Assembly (NCBI GenBank): GCA_030705665.1
Contig: JAUZQA010000299.1
Coordinates: 1 to 5,501, forward strand
Source of the DNA: Bacillota bacterium
Lineage (GTDB): Bacteria > Bacillota > Bacilli > Bacillales_B > DSM-18226
Direction of reading: 5' to 3'
Length of the DNA: 5,501 nt
Shown: in pieces, positions 1 through 5,240 of the stretch
Layout of the letters: every line of letters starts with the position of its first letter
How positions within the stretch are numbered: the first letter of the stretch is position 1
Translations under genes and position numbers: made by a program
Notes under the pieces: generated by a model
The model's database searches: none
Told to the model about the DNA's origin: nothing
What the model saw: only the letters and a program-made list of their open reading frames with translations

Positions 1-701
1 ACACCAAAGTGGCAAAAAAATGTTGCCCATGCCTGGCGAGTGGTAATCATCCGTTTTAATATTTCAGCTGTTTTTTCGCGTTTTTTATGCTGAGGCCTTT
101 TTGTTTCAGTAATATTTTTAAAAAGCTGCTTTGGTCTTACAACAAGTACAAAATAAAGGAGAATACCTGACAAAAATAACATAATTCCACTTGAAAGAAA
201 TGGAATTCTCCATCCTGAGGCTGAAATCCAAGCTGAAAATGGGACAGTGGCAATAAGTGACCCAAAACTACCAGCCATTCCAGCAAATCCTAGCAATTTA
301 ATAAATTCCCCAACTTTAAACCATTGACTCAAAATTAATACCAAATTGACCCAAATAGCTGCGTCTCCCATACCAACCATTAGTCTTGAAAAGAATAAAA
401 CATATTCATTTGTTGCTGAACCATATACAACCGTTCCCAAACCATTAATCAATGTACCGATGATAAGAAAACCATTTGGTCCGAGCCGATCAGATAACAG
501 ACCAATCGGAATTTGTAATCCAGAGTATGCAAAAAATTGAATACTCGTCAATAATCCAACAACGGCAGCCGTGATATTAAAATCTTTCATCAACTGATTT
601 GTGATCAAACCTGGTGCTGTTCTTTGGCTGACGATTAAAAAATAAGAAAATAAGACTGTACCAAACACAATCCATCTGTAAGAACTATTCTGTTTTTCCA
701 C
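1..701 (-). CDS. MFS transporter, N-terminal part (3' end outside window)
   Basis: This is a major facilitator superfamily membrane transporter; 233 residues are visible and the C-terminal half lies beyond the left edge. The visible part has about six hydrophobic segments (near residues 10-26, 45-65, 77-95, 100-125, 136-158 and 166-188). They are followed by a basic cytoplasmic loop (190-225) typical of the centre of a 12-helix MFS protein. An MFS motif A is visible at 67-77 (GLLSDRLGPNG), and R106 with the following GxG resembles motif B. The chosen start is GTG at 701, because GGGAGA lies about 8 bases upstream; a second in-frame GTG at 716 would add five residues but has no good ribosome binding site. 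The substrate cannot be read from the sequence. An organic-anion or nitrate-type carrier is conceivable, but that is a guess. A sigma-A-like -10 box lies just upstream. Confidence 0.9.
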   Translation of the reverse strand, partial: MEKQNSSYRWIVFGTVLFSYFLIVSQRTAPGLITNQLMKDFNITAAVVGLLTSIQFFAYSGLQIPIGLLSDRLGPNGFLIIGTLINGLGTVVYGSATNEYVLFFSRLMVGMGDAAIWVNLVLILSQWFKVGEFIKLLGFAGMAGSFGSLIATVPFSAWISASGWRIPFLSSGIMLFLSGILLYFVLVVRPKQLFKNITETKRPQHKKREKTAEILKRMITTRQAWATFFCHFG

Positions 702-735
702 CTTTTCTTCTCCCACTTGTTAAAATTCTTTATCC

Positions 736-764
736 ATTATACTCCATATTTCACATTATTAAAG
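736..764 (-). promoter_or_regulatory. Probable sigma-A promoter of the MFS gene
   Basis: A perfect TATAAT lies on the minus strand at 741-736, about 35 bases before the GTG start. The -35 position at 17-base spacing (764-759, CTTTAA) matches poorly, so the call rests on the -10 box and its position. Confidence 0.45.
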
Positions 765-874
765 GGATGGTGATTCTCTTATTAAAATTCCGACGGCATA
801 TTCCTCTATTTCTAATTTGTAAAAAAAGAAAACCTTAAACTAAAATGATTTGGAACCTTTTTTTAATTTATTTG

Positions 875-895
875 TACATAGGTATTAGCTATGTA
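875..895. repeat. Perfect 7-bp inverted repeat, 7-base spacer
   Basis: TACATAG (875-881) and CTATGTA (889-895) are exact reverse complements separated by seven bases. The repeat lies 50-70 bases upstream of the start of the 51-residue gene and between two divergent genes, a position suitable for an operator. A role is inference only. Confidence 0.4.
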
Positions 896-929
896 TGGCT
901 TTATTGCATACCTTAATTATATAAATGTT

Positions 930-939
930 AAGGTGGTGA
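930..939 (+). promoter_or_regulatory. Strong ribosome binding site that sets a TTG start
   Basis: AAGGTGGTGA matches the Bacillus anti-Shine-Dalgarno complement AAGGAGGTGA with one mismatch. It lies 5 bases before TTG at 945 (8 bases from the AGGTGG core). It makes TTG the likely start, rather than the in-frame ATG at 891, which has no comparable site, or the GTG at 936 that sits inside the site. Confidence 0.75.
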
Positions 940-944
940 TTATT

Positions 945-1100
945 TTGTCTTTCTGGGATACTTTCATGTTTGGAGGACGCGATGGCGATCCTAACAATAA
1001 TGGTGAAAAAGACCAAGACAGAGATCATGACAAAAAACATGACAATGATCATGATCCAAAATCACAACAGAGAAAAACGCGAAAGAAATCAAGAAAATGA
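945..1100 (+). CDS. Small Asp/His/Lys-rich hypothetical protein (51 aa)
   Basis: I do not recognise this protein. From TTG at 945 it has 51 residues: a short aromatic, hydrophobic head (MSFWDTFMFGG, 1-11) and a Gly/Asn linker (12-20). These are followed by a highly charged stretch (21-39) where Asp alternates with His and Lys (H28, H32, H36), and a strongly basic tail (42-51, mostly Arg, Lys and Ser). There is no signal peptide or membrane helix from this start. The low-complexity body looks disordered; the alternating Asp/His could bind metal ions and the tail could bind nucleic acid or phosphate, but neither is shown. The case for a real gene is the near-consensus ribosome binding site at 930-939 and the terminator 64 bases after the stop. 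An upstream ATG at 891 would give 69 residues with a hydrophobic N-terminus but lacks a ribosome binding site. No convincing promoter was found. Confidence 0.65.
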   Translation: MSFWDTFMFGGRDGDPNNNGEKDQDRDHDKKHDNDHDPKSQQRKTRKKSRK

Positions 1101-1163
1101 ACATGATATAAGGCGTTAGGGATAGACCCATCAGTTGCATCTGATCATTCGAAGAACATCTTA

Positions 1164-1194
1164 CCCCCTCATTAGTGAGAGGGAATTTTTTTTT
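1164..1194 (+). terminator. Rho-independent terminator after the 51-aa gene
   Basis: CCCCTCA (1165-1171) pairs with TGAG-A-GGG (1176-1183), with TTAG as the loop and one bulged A, and is followed by AA and nine T. It separates the small gene from the acyl carrier protein gene. Confidence 0.75.
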
Positions 1195-1226
1195 GTATTA
1201 AAAAGTGCTCCAAATATTAGCAATAC

Positions 1227-1255
1227 TTTTATGTTACGAATTAGGCTGTTATAAT
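1227..1255 (+). promoter_or_regulatory. Extended -10 sigma-A promoter of the acyl carrier protein gene
   Basis: TATAAT at 1250-1255 is preceded by TGT at 1247-1249, giving an extended -10 element. The -35 position at 17-base spacing (1227-1232, TTTTAT) is weak, which extended -10 promoters tolerate. The predicted transcript begins about 25 bases before the ATG, so this is the first gene of its own transcript. Confidence 0.65.
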
Positions 1256-1287
1256 GGTGGTTATGAAATACATGGGAGGATACTGTA

Positions 1288-1515
1288 ATGACCACATTTG
1301 AAAAGCTAAAGCCTATTATCGCAGACCAGCTCGGAGTTAAAATGGAGAAGATCACACCGGAAGCTTCATTTAAAAATGACTTTAAAGCTGATTCACTTGA
1401 TATGGTAAATCTGACAATGGAAATTGAAGATGAATTTGCGATTGAAATTAGCGACAAGATTGCTCCGAAGCTTCAAACAGTCGGAGATGTCGTAAAATTT
1501 ATTGAAAATCGTTAA
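1288..1515 (+). CDS. Acyl carrier protein (stand-alone paralogue)
   Basis: This 75-residue protein is a complete acyl carrier protein, a cytoplasmic four-helix carrier of acyl chains on a 4'-phosphopantetheine arm. The attachment motif ADSLDMV is at 34-40, with S36 as the modified serine, and the length is typical of the family. The ATG at 1288 is supported by GGGAGG 8 bases upstream. Bacillus species normally encode the housekeeping AcpP beside fabD/fabG; this copy has its own promoter and terminator and no fatty-acid synthesis, polyketide or peptide synthetase gene next to it, so it may be an additional ACP. The usual Gly three residues before the serine is Lys (K33). Position 41, Glu in E. 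coli AcpP, is Asn, and the helix III region (D56, K57, P60, K61) is less acidic than usual. This might alter partner choice. The gene symbol is left blank because it may not be the housekeeping acpP. Confidence 0.9.
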   Translation: MTTFEKLKPIIADQLGVKMEKITPEASFKNDFKADSLDMVNLTMEIEDEFAIEISDKIAPKLQTVGDVVKFIENR

Positions 1516-1611
1516 AAAAATAATGGCGGATTACTCTGTTCAAACAAAATGCATCCGCTTAACGCATATTATCTGAAATGCTCGATCCATTTCATCTCAC
1601 TCCAGTAAAAT

Positions 1612-1648
1612 AAAAACAAGTGCCTGTCAATTGACGGCACTTGTTTTT
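1612..1648. terminator. Bidirectional rho-independent terminator
   Basis: AAAAACAAGTGCC (1612-1624) and GGCACTTGTTTTT (1636-1648) are perfect 13-bp inverted arms. The 11-base loop itself contains the palindrome GTCAATTGAC. T runs follow the stem on both strands. It lies 96 bases after the acyl carrier protein stop and 13 bases after the kinase-STAS stop on the minus strand, so it ends both convergent transcripts. Confidence 0.9.
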
Positions 1649-1661
1649 ATTTATCCGTGAT

Positions 1662-3200
1662 TTATTTTTTAAAACCAAGTGATTCTAGAGCTTGCTGCAG
1701 ATTTCCTTTTTTGATTACATTATTGTTGATTGTTAAGCCCATTTTCAGCATGGAACCTGCTATCTCTGATCGGATTCCAGTTAGAACAGCCTTACATCCC
1801 ATAAGTTCGATCCCATCAAAAAGTTTAAATAGATGGTTTAAAACAGCGCTATCCAGGAAGGTCACACCCGATAAATCAATGATGATCGTTTCGATTTGCA
1901 GAACTTCAATTTGACGTAGAACCTTCTCATTTACCGTGTTCGCTCTGAATGTATCGATCGTTCCAATTAATGGAAGAATCGAGACCGTTTTCGTTAACGG
2001 AATAATAGGGACACTCAAATCCTCTACCATTTCACGTTGGGTCCTCAAGATTTCATCTTTAAATTGGTTGTAACTAATCGAAAATTGTTTGATAAAGGTA
2101 TCAAGTGAGTAGTTTACTTTTCTCTCTATTTGAAAAAAGTCCTCGCGGGAAAGTTCCTGGTTGCTGACCCGGTAAAAGTTATAAACAAAATCCCAGAGTA
2201 CCTTTCTCAGAGACTGCAACCATTCAAGCTTTAGGTTTAATTGGAGGGAGTGTTTGGCCCATTTTTTCCCTTCACCTTTTGCAAAAGTAATTAATTCATG
2301 TGGAGAGTTTTTGAAAACAAGTTTGATTAAATCAAAGACGTTTTTTTTCAAACTAATATCAGAGATTTCCTCAATCTCTTTTAATCTGCTGCTGATTTCG
2401 TAGTCCTCTTGTAATAATTGATCATGAATTTTTTCAAGATTTTCTTTAACGAAATCCTCCAATGATTGGTTCGGATCGGCAACAACATCAATCGTGTTCA
2501 ATAGACTTACCCCCTGCTTACGAATAGGTATAAAAATGAAAAATTTAGTCCCTTGTTCTAGTATACTTTCGACGTGAATTCTGCCACCAAATTGATAGAT
2601 GCTTGAGTAAACTTGTGAAAGCCCCATTCCAGTCCCATCATCTTTTGTACTAAAAAAGGGTGTCCCCAATAAGGCAATTTTATCTTCTGAAATCCCGATT
2701 CCCGTATCCTCAATGGTAACGACCAAATGCCCTTCTTCCAAATAATGCTGGATTCGGATCATTCCTTTATCAGGTATGGCTTCAAAAGCATTCTTTAAAA
2801 GATTAAAAAAAGCTCTTTTAAGTTGATTCCTTTTTCCATAAATCGTAATATTTGTATCTCTAAATTCTTTTATGATATCAACTTGATACTGACGATCCAG
2901 AAATAAATTTAAAATAGATTCCAATTCACTTGCAATGTTTATTTCCTGAATCACTTCATCATCCATCTCTGGCTTTGTTACTTGCAGTAAATTCCCCAAA
3001 ATGGCGAGTGCGCTGTCCAATTCGGAAAGTGCTACTTGAGTATAATCATCATCATATTTTTCTTGAAATAATTGAAGAAAACCCTTTACGGTTGTTAATG
3101 GATTTTTTACCTCGTGAGCTATTCCAGCGGCAACTTGTCCCATCGAGGAAATTCGATCCAATTGGTATTGGTTATTTGTATCTTTCTTTTTTGATACCAA
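1662..3200 (-). CDS. Histidine kinase fused to an RsbR-type STAS domain
   Basis: This predicted soluble signalling protein has 512 residues from TTG at 3200. Order of parts: HisKA dimerisation domain with the H-box AHEVKNPL (phosphoacceptor H29); HATPase domain to about 228, with N-box NLLKNAFEA (133-141), DTGIGI (165-170) and GTGMGL (189-194). Next come a helical region (about 240-390) resembling RsbR N-terminal modules and a C-terminal STAS domain (about 395-508). The STAS domain carries DLSG (442-445), S451 and S483; the serines align by eye with the two RsbT-phosphorylated threonines of B. subtilis RsbR (T171, T205). No transmembrane, PAS or receiver domain is visible. The upstream RsbT-like gene overlaps it, suggesting co-translation and partnership. 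An alternative TTG at 3230 adds ten residues but has its GAGGA directly abutting. By inference the protein could autophosphorylate and also act as an RsbT substrate; neither activity is proven. Confidence 0.88.
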   Translation of the reverse strand: MVSKKKDTNNQYQLDRISSMGQVAAGIAHEVKNPLTTVKGFLQLFQEKYDDDYTQVALSELDSALAILGNLLQVTKPEMDDEVIQEINIASELESILNLFLDRQYQVDIIKEFRDTNITIYGKRNQLKRAFFNLLKNAFEAIPDKGMIRIQHYLEEGHLVVTIEDTGIGISEDKIALLGTPFFSTKDDGTGMGLSQVYSSIYQFGGRIHVESILEQGTKFFIFIPIRKQGVSLLNTIDVVADPNQSLEDFVKENLEKIHDQLLQEDYEISSRLKEIEEISDISLKKNVFDLIKLVFKNSPHELITFAKGEGKKWAKHSLQLNLKLEWLQSLRKVLWDFVYNFYRVSNQELSREDFFQIERKVNYSLDTFIKQFSISYNQFKDEILRTQREMVEDLSVPIIPLTKTVSILPLIGTIDTFRANTVNEKVLRQIEVLQIETIIIDLSGVTFLDSAVLNHLFKLFDGIELMGCKAVLTGIRSEIAGSMLKMGLTINNNVIKKGNLQQALESLGFKK

Positions 3201-3564
3201 TAATTCTCGTCCCTTCCTTAGATGTCTCAATCCTCAAGTCATCCATTAATCTCTTTGCTCCGGACAAACCAACACCTAATCCATGTGAAGATTTATGTAA
3301 TCCTCGTAAAATATCATTTAAATTTTGGATTCCCGGCCCCTTGTCAATACACAAAAAGTGAAATTCATTTTGAACCATCTCACAACGAAAAATCCCTTTT
3401 TGACCCGTATGATCCAAGATATTACGTGTTACCTCTAACACGCTGATAAAAATACTTTGTTTATCCGATTCGCTAAAAGAACGATCCTTGATGAGGTGGT
3501 TTACTAGAGTAATGGCTTGATACACATCATTCTCAGTTTTAATCTCAACAGACAGCATGTTCAA
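3172..3564 (-). CDS. RsbT-like serine/threonine switch kinase (HATPase anti-sigma family)
   Basis: This 130-residue protein belongs to the GHKL ATPase family of anti-sigma/switch kinases and most resembles RsbT, the stressosome kinase. RsbT phosphorylates the STAS proteins RsbS and RsbR and, when released, activates the phosphatase RsbU. Visible ATP-binding motifs are E44 and N48 in the N-box (SVLEVTRNI, 41-49), DKGPGI (74-79) and GLGVGL (95-100). The downstream SGAKRLMDDL, EGT and final GIKKER match the course of B. subtilis RsbT remembered from the literature, and the length is near RsbT's. The start is TTG at 3564, with AAGGAG five bases upstream; an ATG two codons later (3558) is 11 bases from the same site, so either is possible. 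The end overlaps the kinase-STAS gene by 29 bases. An RsbW/SpoIIAB-type anti-sigma factor is less likely. No rsbS, rsbU or sigB is in the window. Confidence 0.88.
   Translation of the reverse strand: MNMLSVEIKTENDVYQAITLVNHLIKDRSFSESDKQSIFISVLEVTRNILDHTGQKGIFRCEMVQNEFHFLCIDKGPGIQNLNDILRGLHKSSHGLGVGLSGAKRLMDDLRIETSKEGTRIIGIKKERYK
3211..3219 (-). promoter_or_regulatory. Ribosome binding site inside the RsbT-like gene, for the kinase-STAS gene
   Basis: AAGGAAGGG on the minus strand (3219-3211) lies 10 bases before TTG at 3200. It sits inside the end of the upstream coding region, as expected for translational coupling, and favours 3200 over the TTG at 3230. Confidence 0.5.
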
Positions 3565-3608
3565 AGGGTCTCCTTGTTCAACTGATATTTTTTCTCAATT
3601 ATAGTATA

Positions 3609-3637
3609 ATACTACCCCAGGTTCATTAATTCTTCAA
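3609..3637 (-). promoter_or_regulatory. Possible sigma-A promoter of the RsbT-like/kinase-STAS pair
   Basis: TTGAAG (3637-3632) and TAGTAT (3614-3609) are 17 bases apart, each four of six to consensus, about 45 bases upstream of the start at 3564. Overlapping alternatives TATTAT and TATACT also occur but lack a -35 at normal spacing. Confidence 0.35.
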
Positions 3638-3718
3638 TACTCCGCCCCGATAATTCATGACTTTAATCCCTTTTTAATTTTGGAAAAAGCAAAGAGATTG
3701 GTCTATTTTTTTATAAAT

Positions 3719-3742
3719 AAAAAAAAGGACCAATTGGCCCTT
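3719..3742 (-). terminator. Rho-independent terminator after the 53-aa gene
   Basis: On the minus strand AAGGGCC (3742-3736) pairs with GGTCCTT (3731-3725) around an AATT loop, with one G-U pair. The T run reads to 3719. It lies 58 bases after the stop at 3801 and separates that gene from the RsbT-like pair. Confidence 0.7.
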
Positions 3743-3750
3743 AATATAAT

Positions 3751-3764
3751 TGAAAGCGCTATCA
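3751..3764. promoter_or_regulatory. Catabolite-responsive element (cre) for CcpA
   Basis: TGAAAGCGCTATCA fits the Bacillus cre consensus TGWAANCGNTNWCA at every position and differs by one base from the symmetric optimum TGAAAGCGCTTTCA. It lies between the stop of the 53-residue gene (3801) and its terminator (3742), and about 114 bases upstream of the -35 box proposed for the RsbT-like pair. The match is direct; which gene it regulates is unclear. Confidence 0.6.
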
Positions 3765-3800
3765 AATTATGAATTTAAAAAACACATTGCCCGCTTGTTT

Positions 3801-3962
3801 TTAAATGTAGATAAATTGCTCAACGATTTCAATGAACGTTCCTTCCCGCTTCTTTTCGGAGACAAATGCATCAAATAGAACCATTTCTTCTCTTGAACCA
3901 ATAACAAATTCTCTTTGACAGACATTGTTACCAATAGCGTAGCGAACTACTTTTACATCCAT
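3801..3962 (-). CDS. Small hypothetical protein (53 aa)
   Basis: I do not recognise this protein. From ATG at 3962 it has 53 residues, opening MDVKVVRYAIGNN and ending in the hydrophobic IEIVEQFIYI. The composition is ordinary and foldable: alternating hydrophobic and charged residues suggest two strands, a helix (about 24-37) and a last strand, with one cysteine (C15). There is no signal peptide, membrane helix or metal-binding cluster. The start is set by GGGGGA six bases upstream; the longer reading from 4022 has no such site. The gene has a convincing terminator (3719-3742) and follows the terminator of the oxidoreductase gene, so it is probably a single-gene transcript. No promoter stands out; TATGAT near 4020-4015 is possible but its -35 (TTGTAA) is 19 bases away. 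The cre site in its 3' untranslated region is the only regulatory hint. Confidence 0.65.
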   Translation of the reverse strand: MDVKVVRYAIGNNVCQREFVIGSREEMVLFDAFVSEKKREGTFIEIVEQFIYI

Positions 3963-4137
3963 TTTACTTCCCCCTTTATAAATTTGAATTTGAAATCTAA
4001 GCCTTATAAGACAATCATACACGGTTTTATTTTTATTTTTACAAGTATTTATGAATATTTTTTGAATTTTAGAACTCTTAAAAATATAGAGAATTCTTTC
4101 TTAAAAGGGGAATTTTCCAAAAATGGGGTTCCTGATC

Positions 4138-4169
4138 AAAAAAGCTCATGGAATTAATCCACGAGCTTT
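4138..4169 (-). terminator. Rho-independent terminator of the oxidoreductase gene
   Basis: On the minus strand AAAGCTCGTGG (4169-4159) pairs with CCATGAGCTTT (4151-4141), 11 bp with one G-U pair and a seven-base loop, running directly into six T (4143-4138). It begins 22 bases after the stop codon. Confidence 0.9.
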
Positions 4170-4191
4170 GATCATATACTGGTTACTACTA

Positions 4192-5217
4192 TTAATATGT
4201 AGCTCTTTCATATTGTTTCGGCATGATAGGTTTACCATCCAGAAGTAAGGATGCGCTGTTTGCCCAATATGGATTCCCTAATATACCGCGACCGACAGCG
4301 ATAAGGTCGGCTTCTTGGTTTCCAAGTACAGATTCAGCAATTTTGGCATCGTCTAACTTGCCAACGGCAATCACCGGAGTTCCAACCTCTTGTTTTATGC
4401 GTTCAGCGAATTTAACCTGGTAACCTGGGTGTGCACCAGGTCTCCCGGCAGAGCCAATTGGACCTTCACCACCAGAGGAAACATGGAACATATCCACACC
4501 GGCATCTCGATAAACTTTCGCCATTTCTACTGCATAATCAAGTCCATAGCCGCCATCCACATATTCTACAGCTGAAATCCGCATTACAAGCGGCATATCT
4601 GCCGGCATTACGCTTTTTGCAGCTTGTATGACTTCTTTTCCAAACAAAAATTTATCCTCACCGTACTCGTCTGTTCTTTGATTGGTATAAGGGGAAGAAA
4701 ATTGATGGATCAGATATCCATGTGCACCATGAAGTTCAACTGTATCTACACCTGCTTGAATGGCCCGCTCCACACCTTTTTTAAACTTTTCAACCATTTC
4801 TTTTACCTCTAAAGTAGTGAGTTCCTGAGGTACTTTCGACTTTTCATTAAAAGCGTTCGGCGAGCAGGAAACAGGATTAGGAGCATCCTCCGCTTTACGT
4901 CCAGCGTGTCCGATCTGAATAGCAACCTTGGCACCGTACTTGTGACATTCATCAATAATCCTTTTAAAGGCAGGAGTATGTTCATCACTCCATATACCCA
5001 GGCAAAAATCTGAAATCCGTCCCCGATCCTCAACATTTGTCATTTCAATAATGATTAAACCGGTTCCACCTATTGCACGGCTGGTATAGTGAACAAAATG
5101 CCAATCGGTAGGGATGCCGTTTTTAAGAGGGACAGAATACTGGCACATTGGCGGCATAACTACTCGATTTTTTAATTCTAATCCTTTCAATTTGAATGGT
5201 TGGAATAAGTTCGACAT
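4192..5217 (-). CDS. namA: NADPH dehydrogenase, YqjM-type Old Yellow Enzyme
   Basis: This FMN-dependent ene-reductase uses NAD(P)H to reduce activated C=C bonds and some nitro compounds; in Bacillus the YqjM/NamA enzyme is linked to oxidative and electrophile stress. From ATG at 5217 it has 341 residues, close to YqjM's 338. Residues matching known YqjM active-site positions are visible: C25 and Y27 (redox-sensing Cys and Tyr of the YqjM class), K108, H163 and H166 (the substrate-binding pair in HGAHGY), Y168, R213, and R338, the C-terminal arginine that reaches into the neighbouring subunit. Three ATG codons in a row (5223, 5220, 5217) follow AAAGGGA; the third has the best spacing, 8 bases. 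The conserved GGSxENR stretch after DEYG is shortened to GEDKFLFG. A strong terminator follows, and an Rrf2-family regulator gene ends 149 bases upstream in the same direction. Confidence 0.93.
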   Translation of the reverse strand: MSNLFQPFKLKGLELKNRVVMPPMCQYSVPLKNGIPTDWHFVHYTSRAIGGTGLIIIEMTNVEDRGRISDFCLGIWSDEHTPAFKRIIDECHKYGAKVAIQIGHAGRKAEDAPNPVSCSPNAFNEKSKVPQELTTLEVKEMVEKFKKGVERAIQAGVDTVELHGAHGYLIHQFSSPYTNQRTDEYGEDKFLFGKEVIQAAKSVMPADMPLVMRISAVEYVDGGYGLDYAVEMAKVYRDAGVDMFHVSSGGEGPIGSAGRPGAHPGYQVKFAERIKQEVGTPVIAVGKLDDAKIAESVLGNQEADLIAVGRGILGNPYWANSASLLLDGKPIMPKQYERATY

Positions 5218-5240
5218 CATCATCTTCCCTTTCAATAACA

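Noticed and set aside
346..540. Plus-strand 64-residue open frame inside the MFS gene
   Set aside because: Antisense to a continuous MFS reading frame with motif A.
1129..1145. Hairpin ATCAG-TTGCAT-CTGAT after the 51-aa gene
   Set aside because: Only five base pairs, no T run, and a proper terminator lies just downstream.
1161..1457. Minus-strand 98-residue open frame opposite the acyl carrier protein gene
   Set aside because: It covers a clear acyl carrier protein coding region and its promoter; no family resemblance.
2930..3446. Plus-strand open frames of 143 and 74 residues opposite the kinase pair
   Set aside because: They lie antisense to two well-supported genes with intact ATPase motifs, lack ribosome binding sites and show no recognisable protein pattern.
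3600..3640. Sigma-B promoter for the RsbT-like pair (GGGTAG near 3617-3612)
   Set aside because: The -10 resembles GGGTAT, but no GTTT-like -35 occurs 12-15 bases upstream.
3745..3750. TATAAT on the plus strand beside the cre site
   Set aside because: No -35 hexamer at 16-18 bases, no extended -10, and no plus-strand gene downstream.
3915..4157. Plus-strand 80-residue open frame across the 53-aa gene and its upstream region
   Set aside because: Low-complexity AT-rich translation, no ribosome binding site, and it runs through the oxidoreductase terminator.
4390..4812. Several plus- and minus-strand open frames overlapping the oxidoreductase
   Set aside because: Shadows of a gene with all catalytic residues intact.
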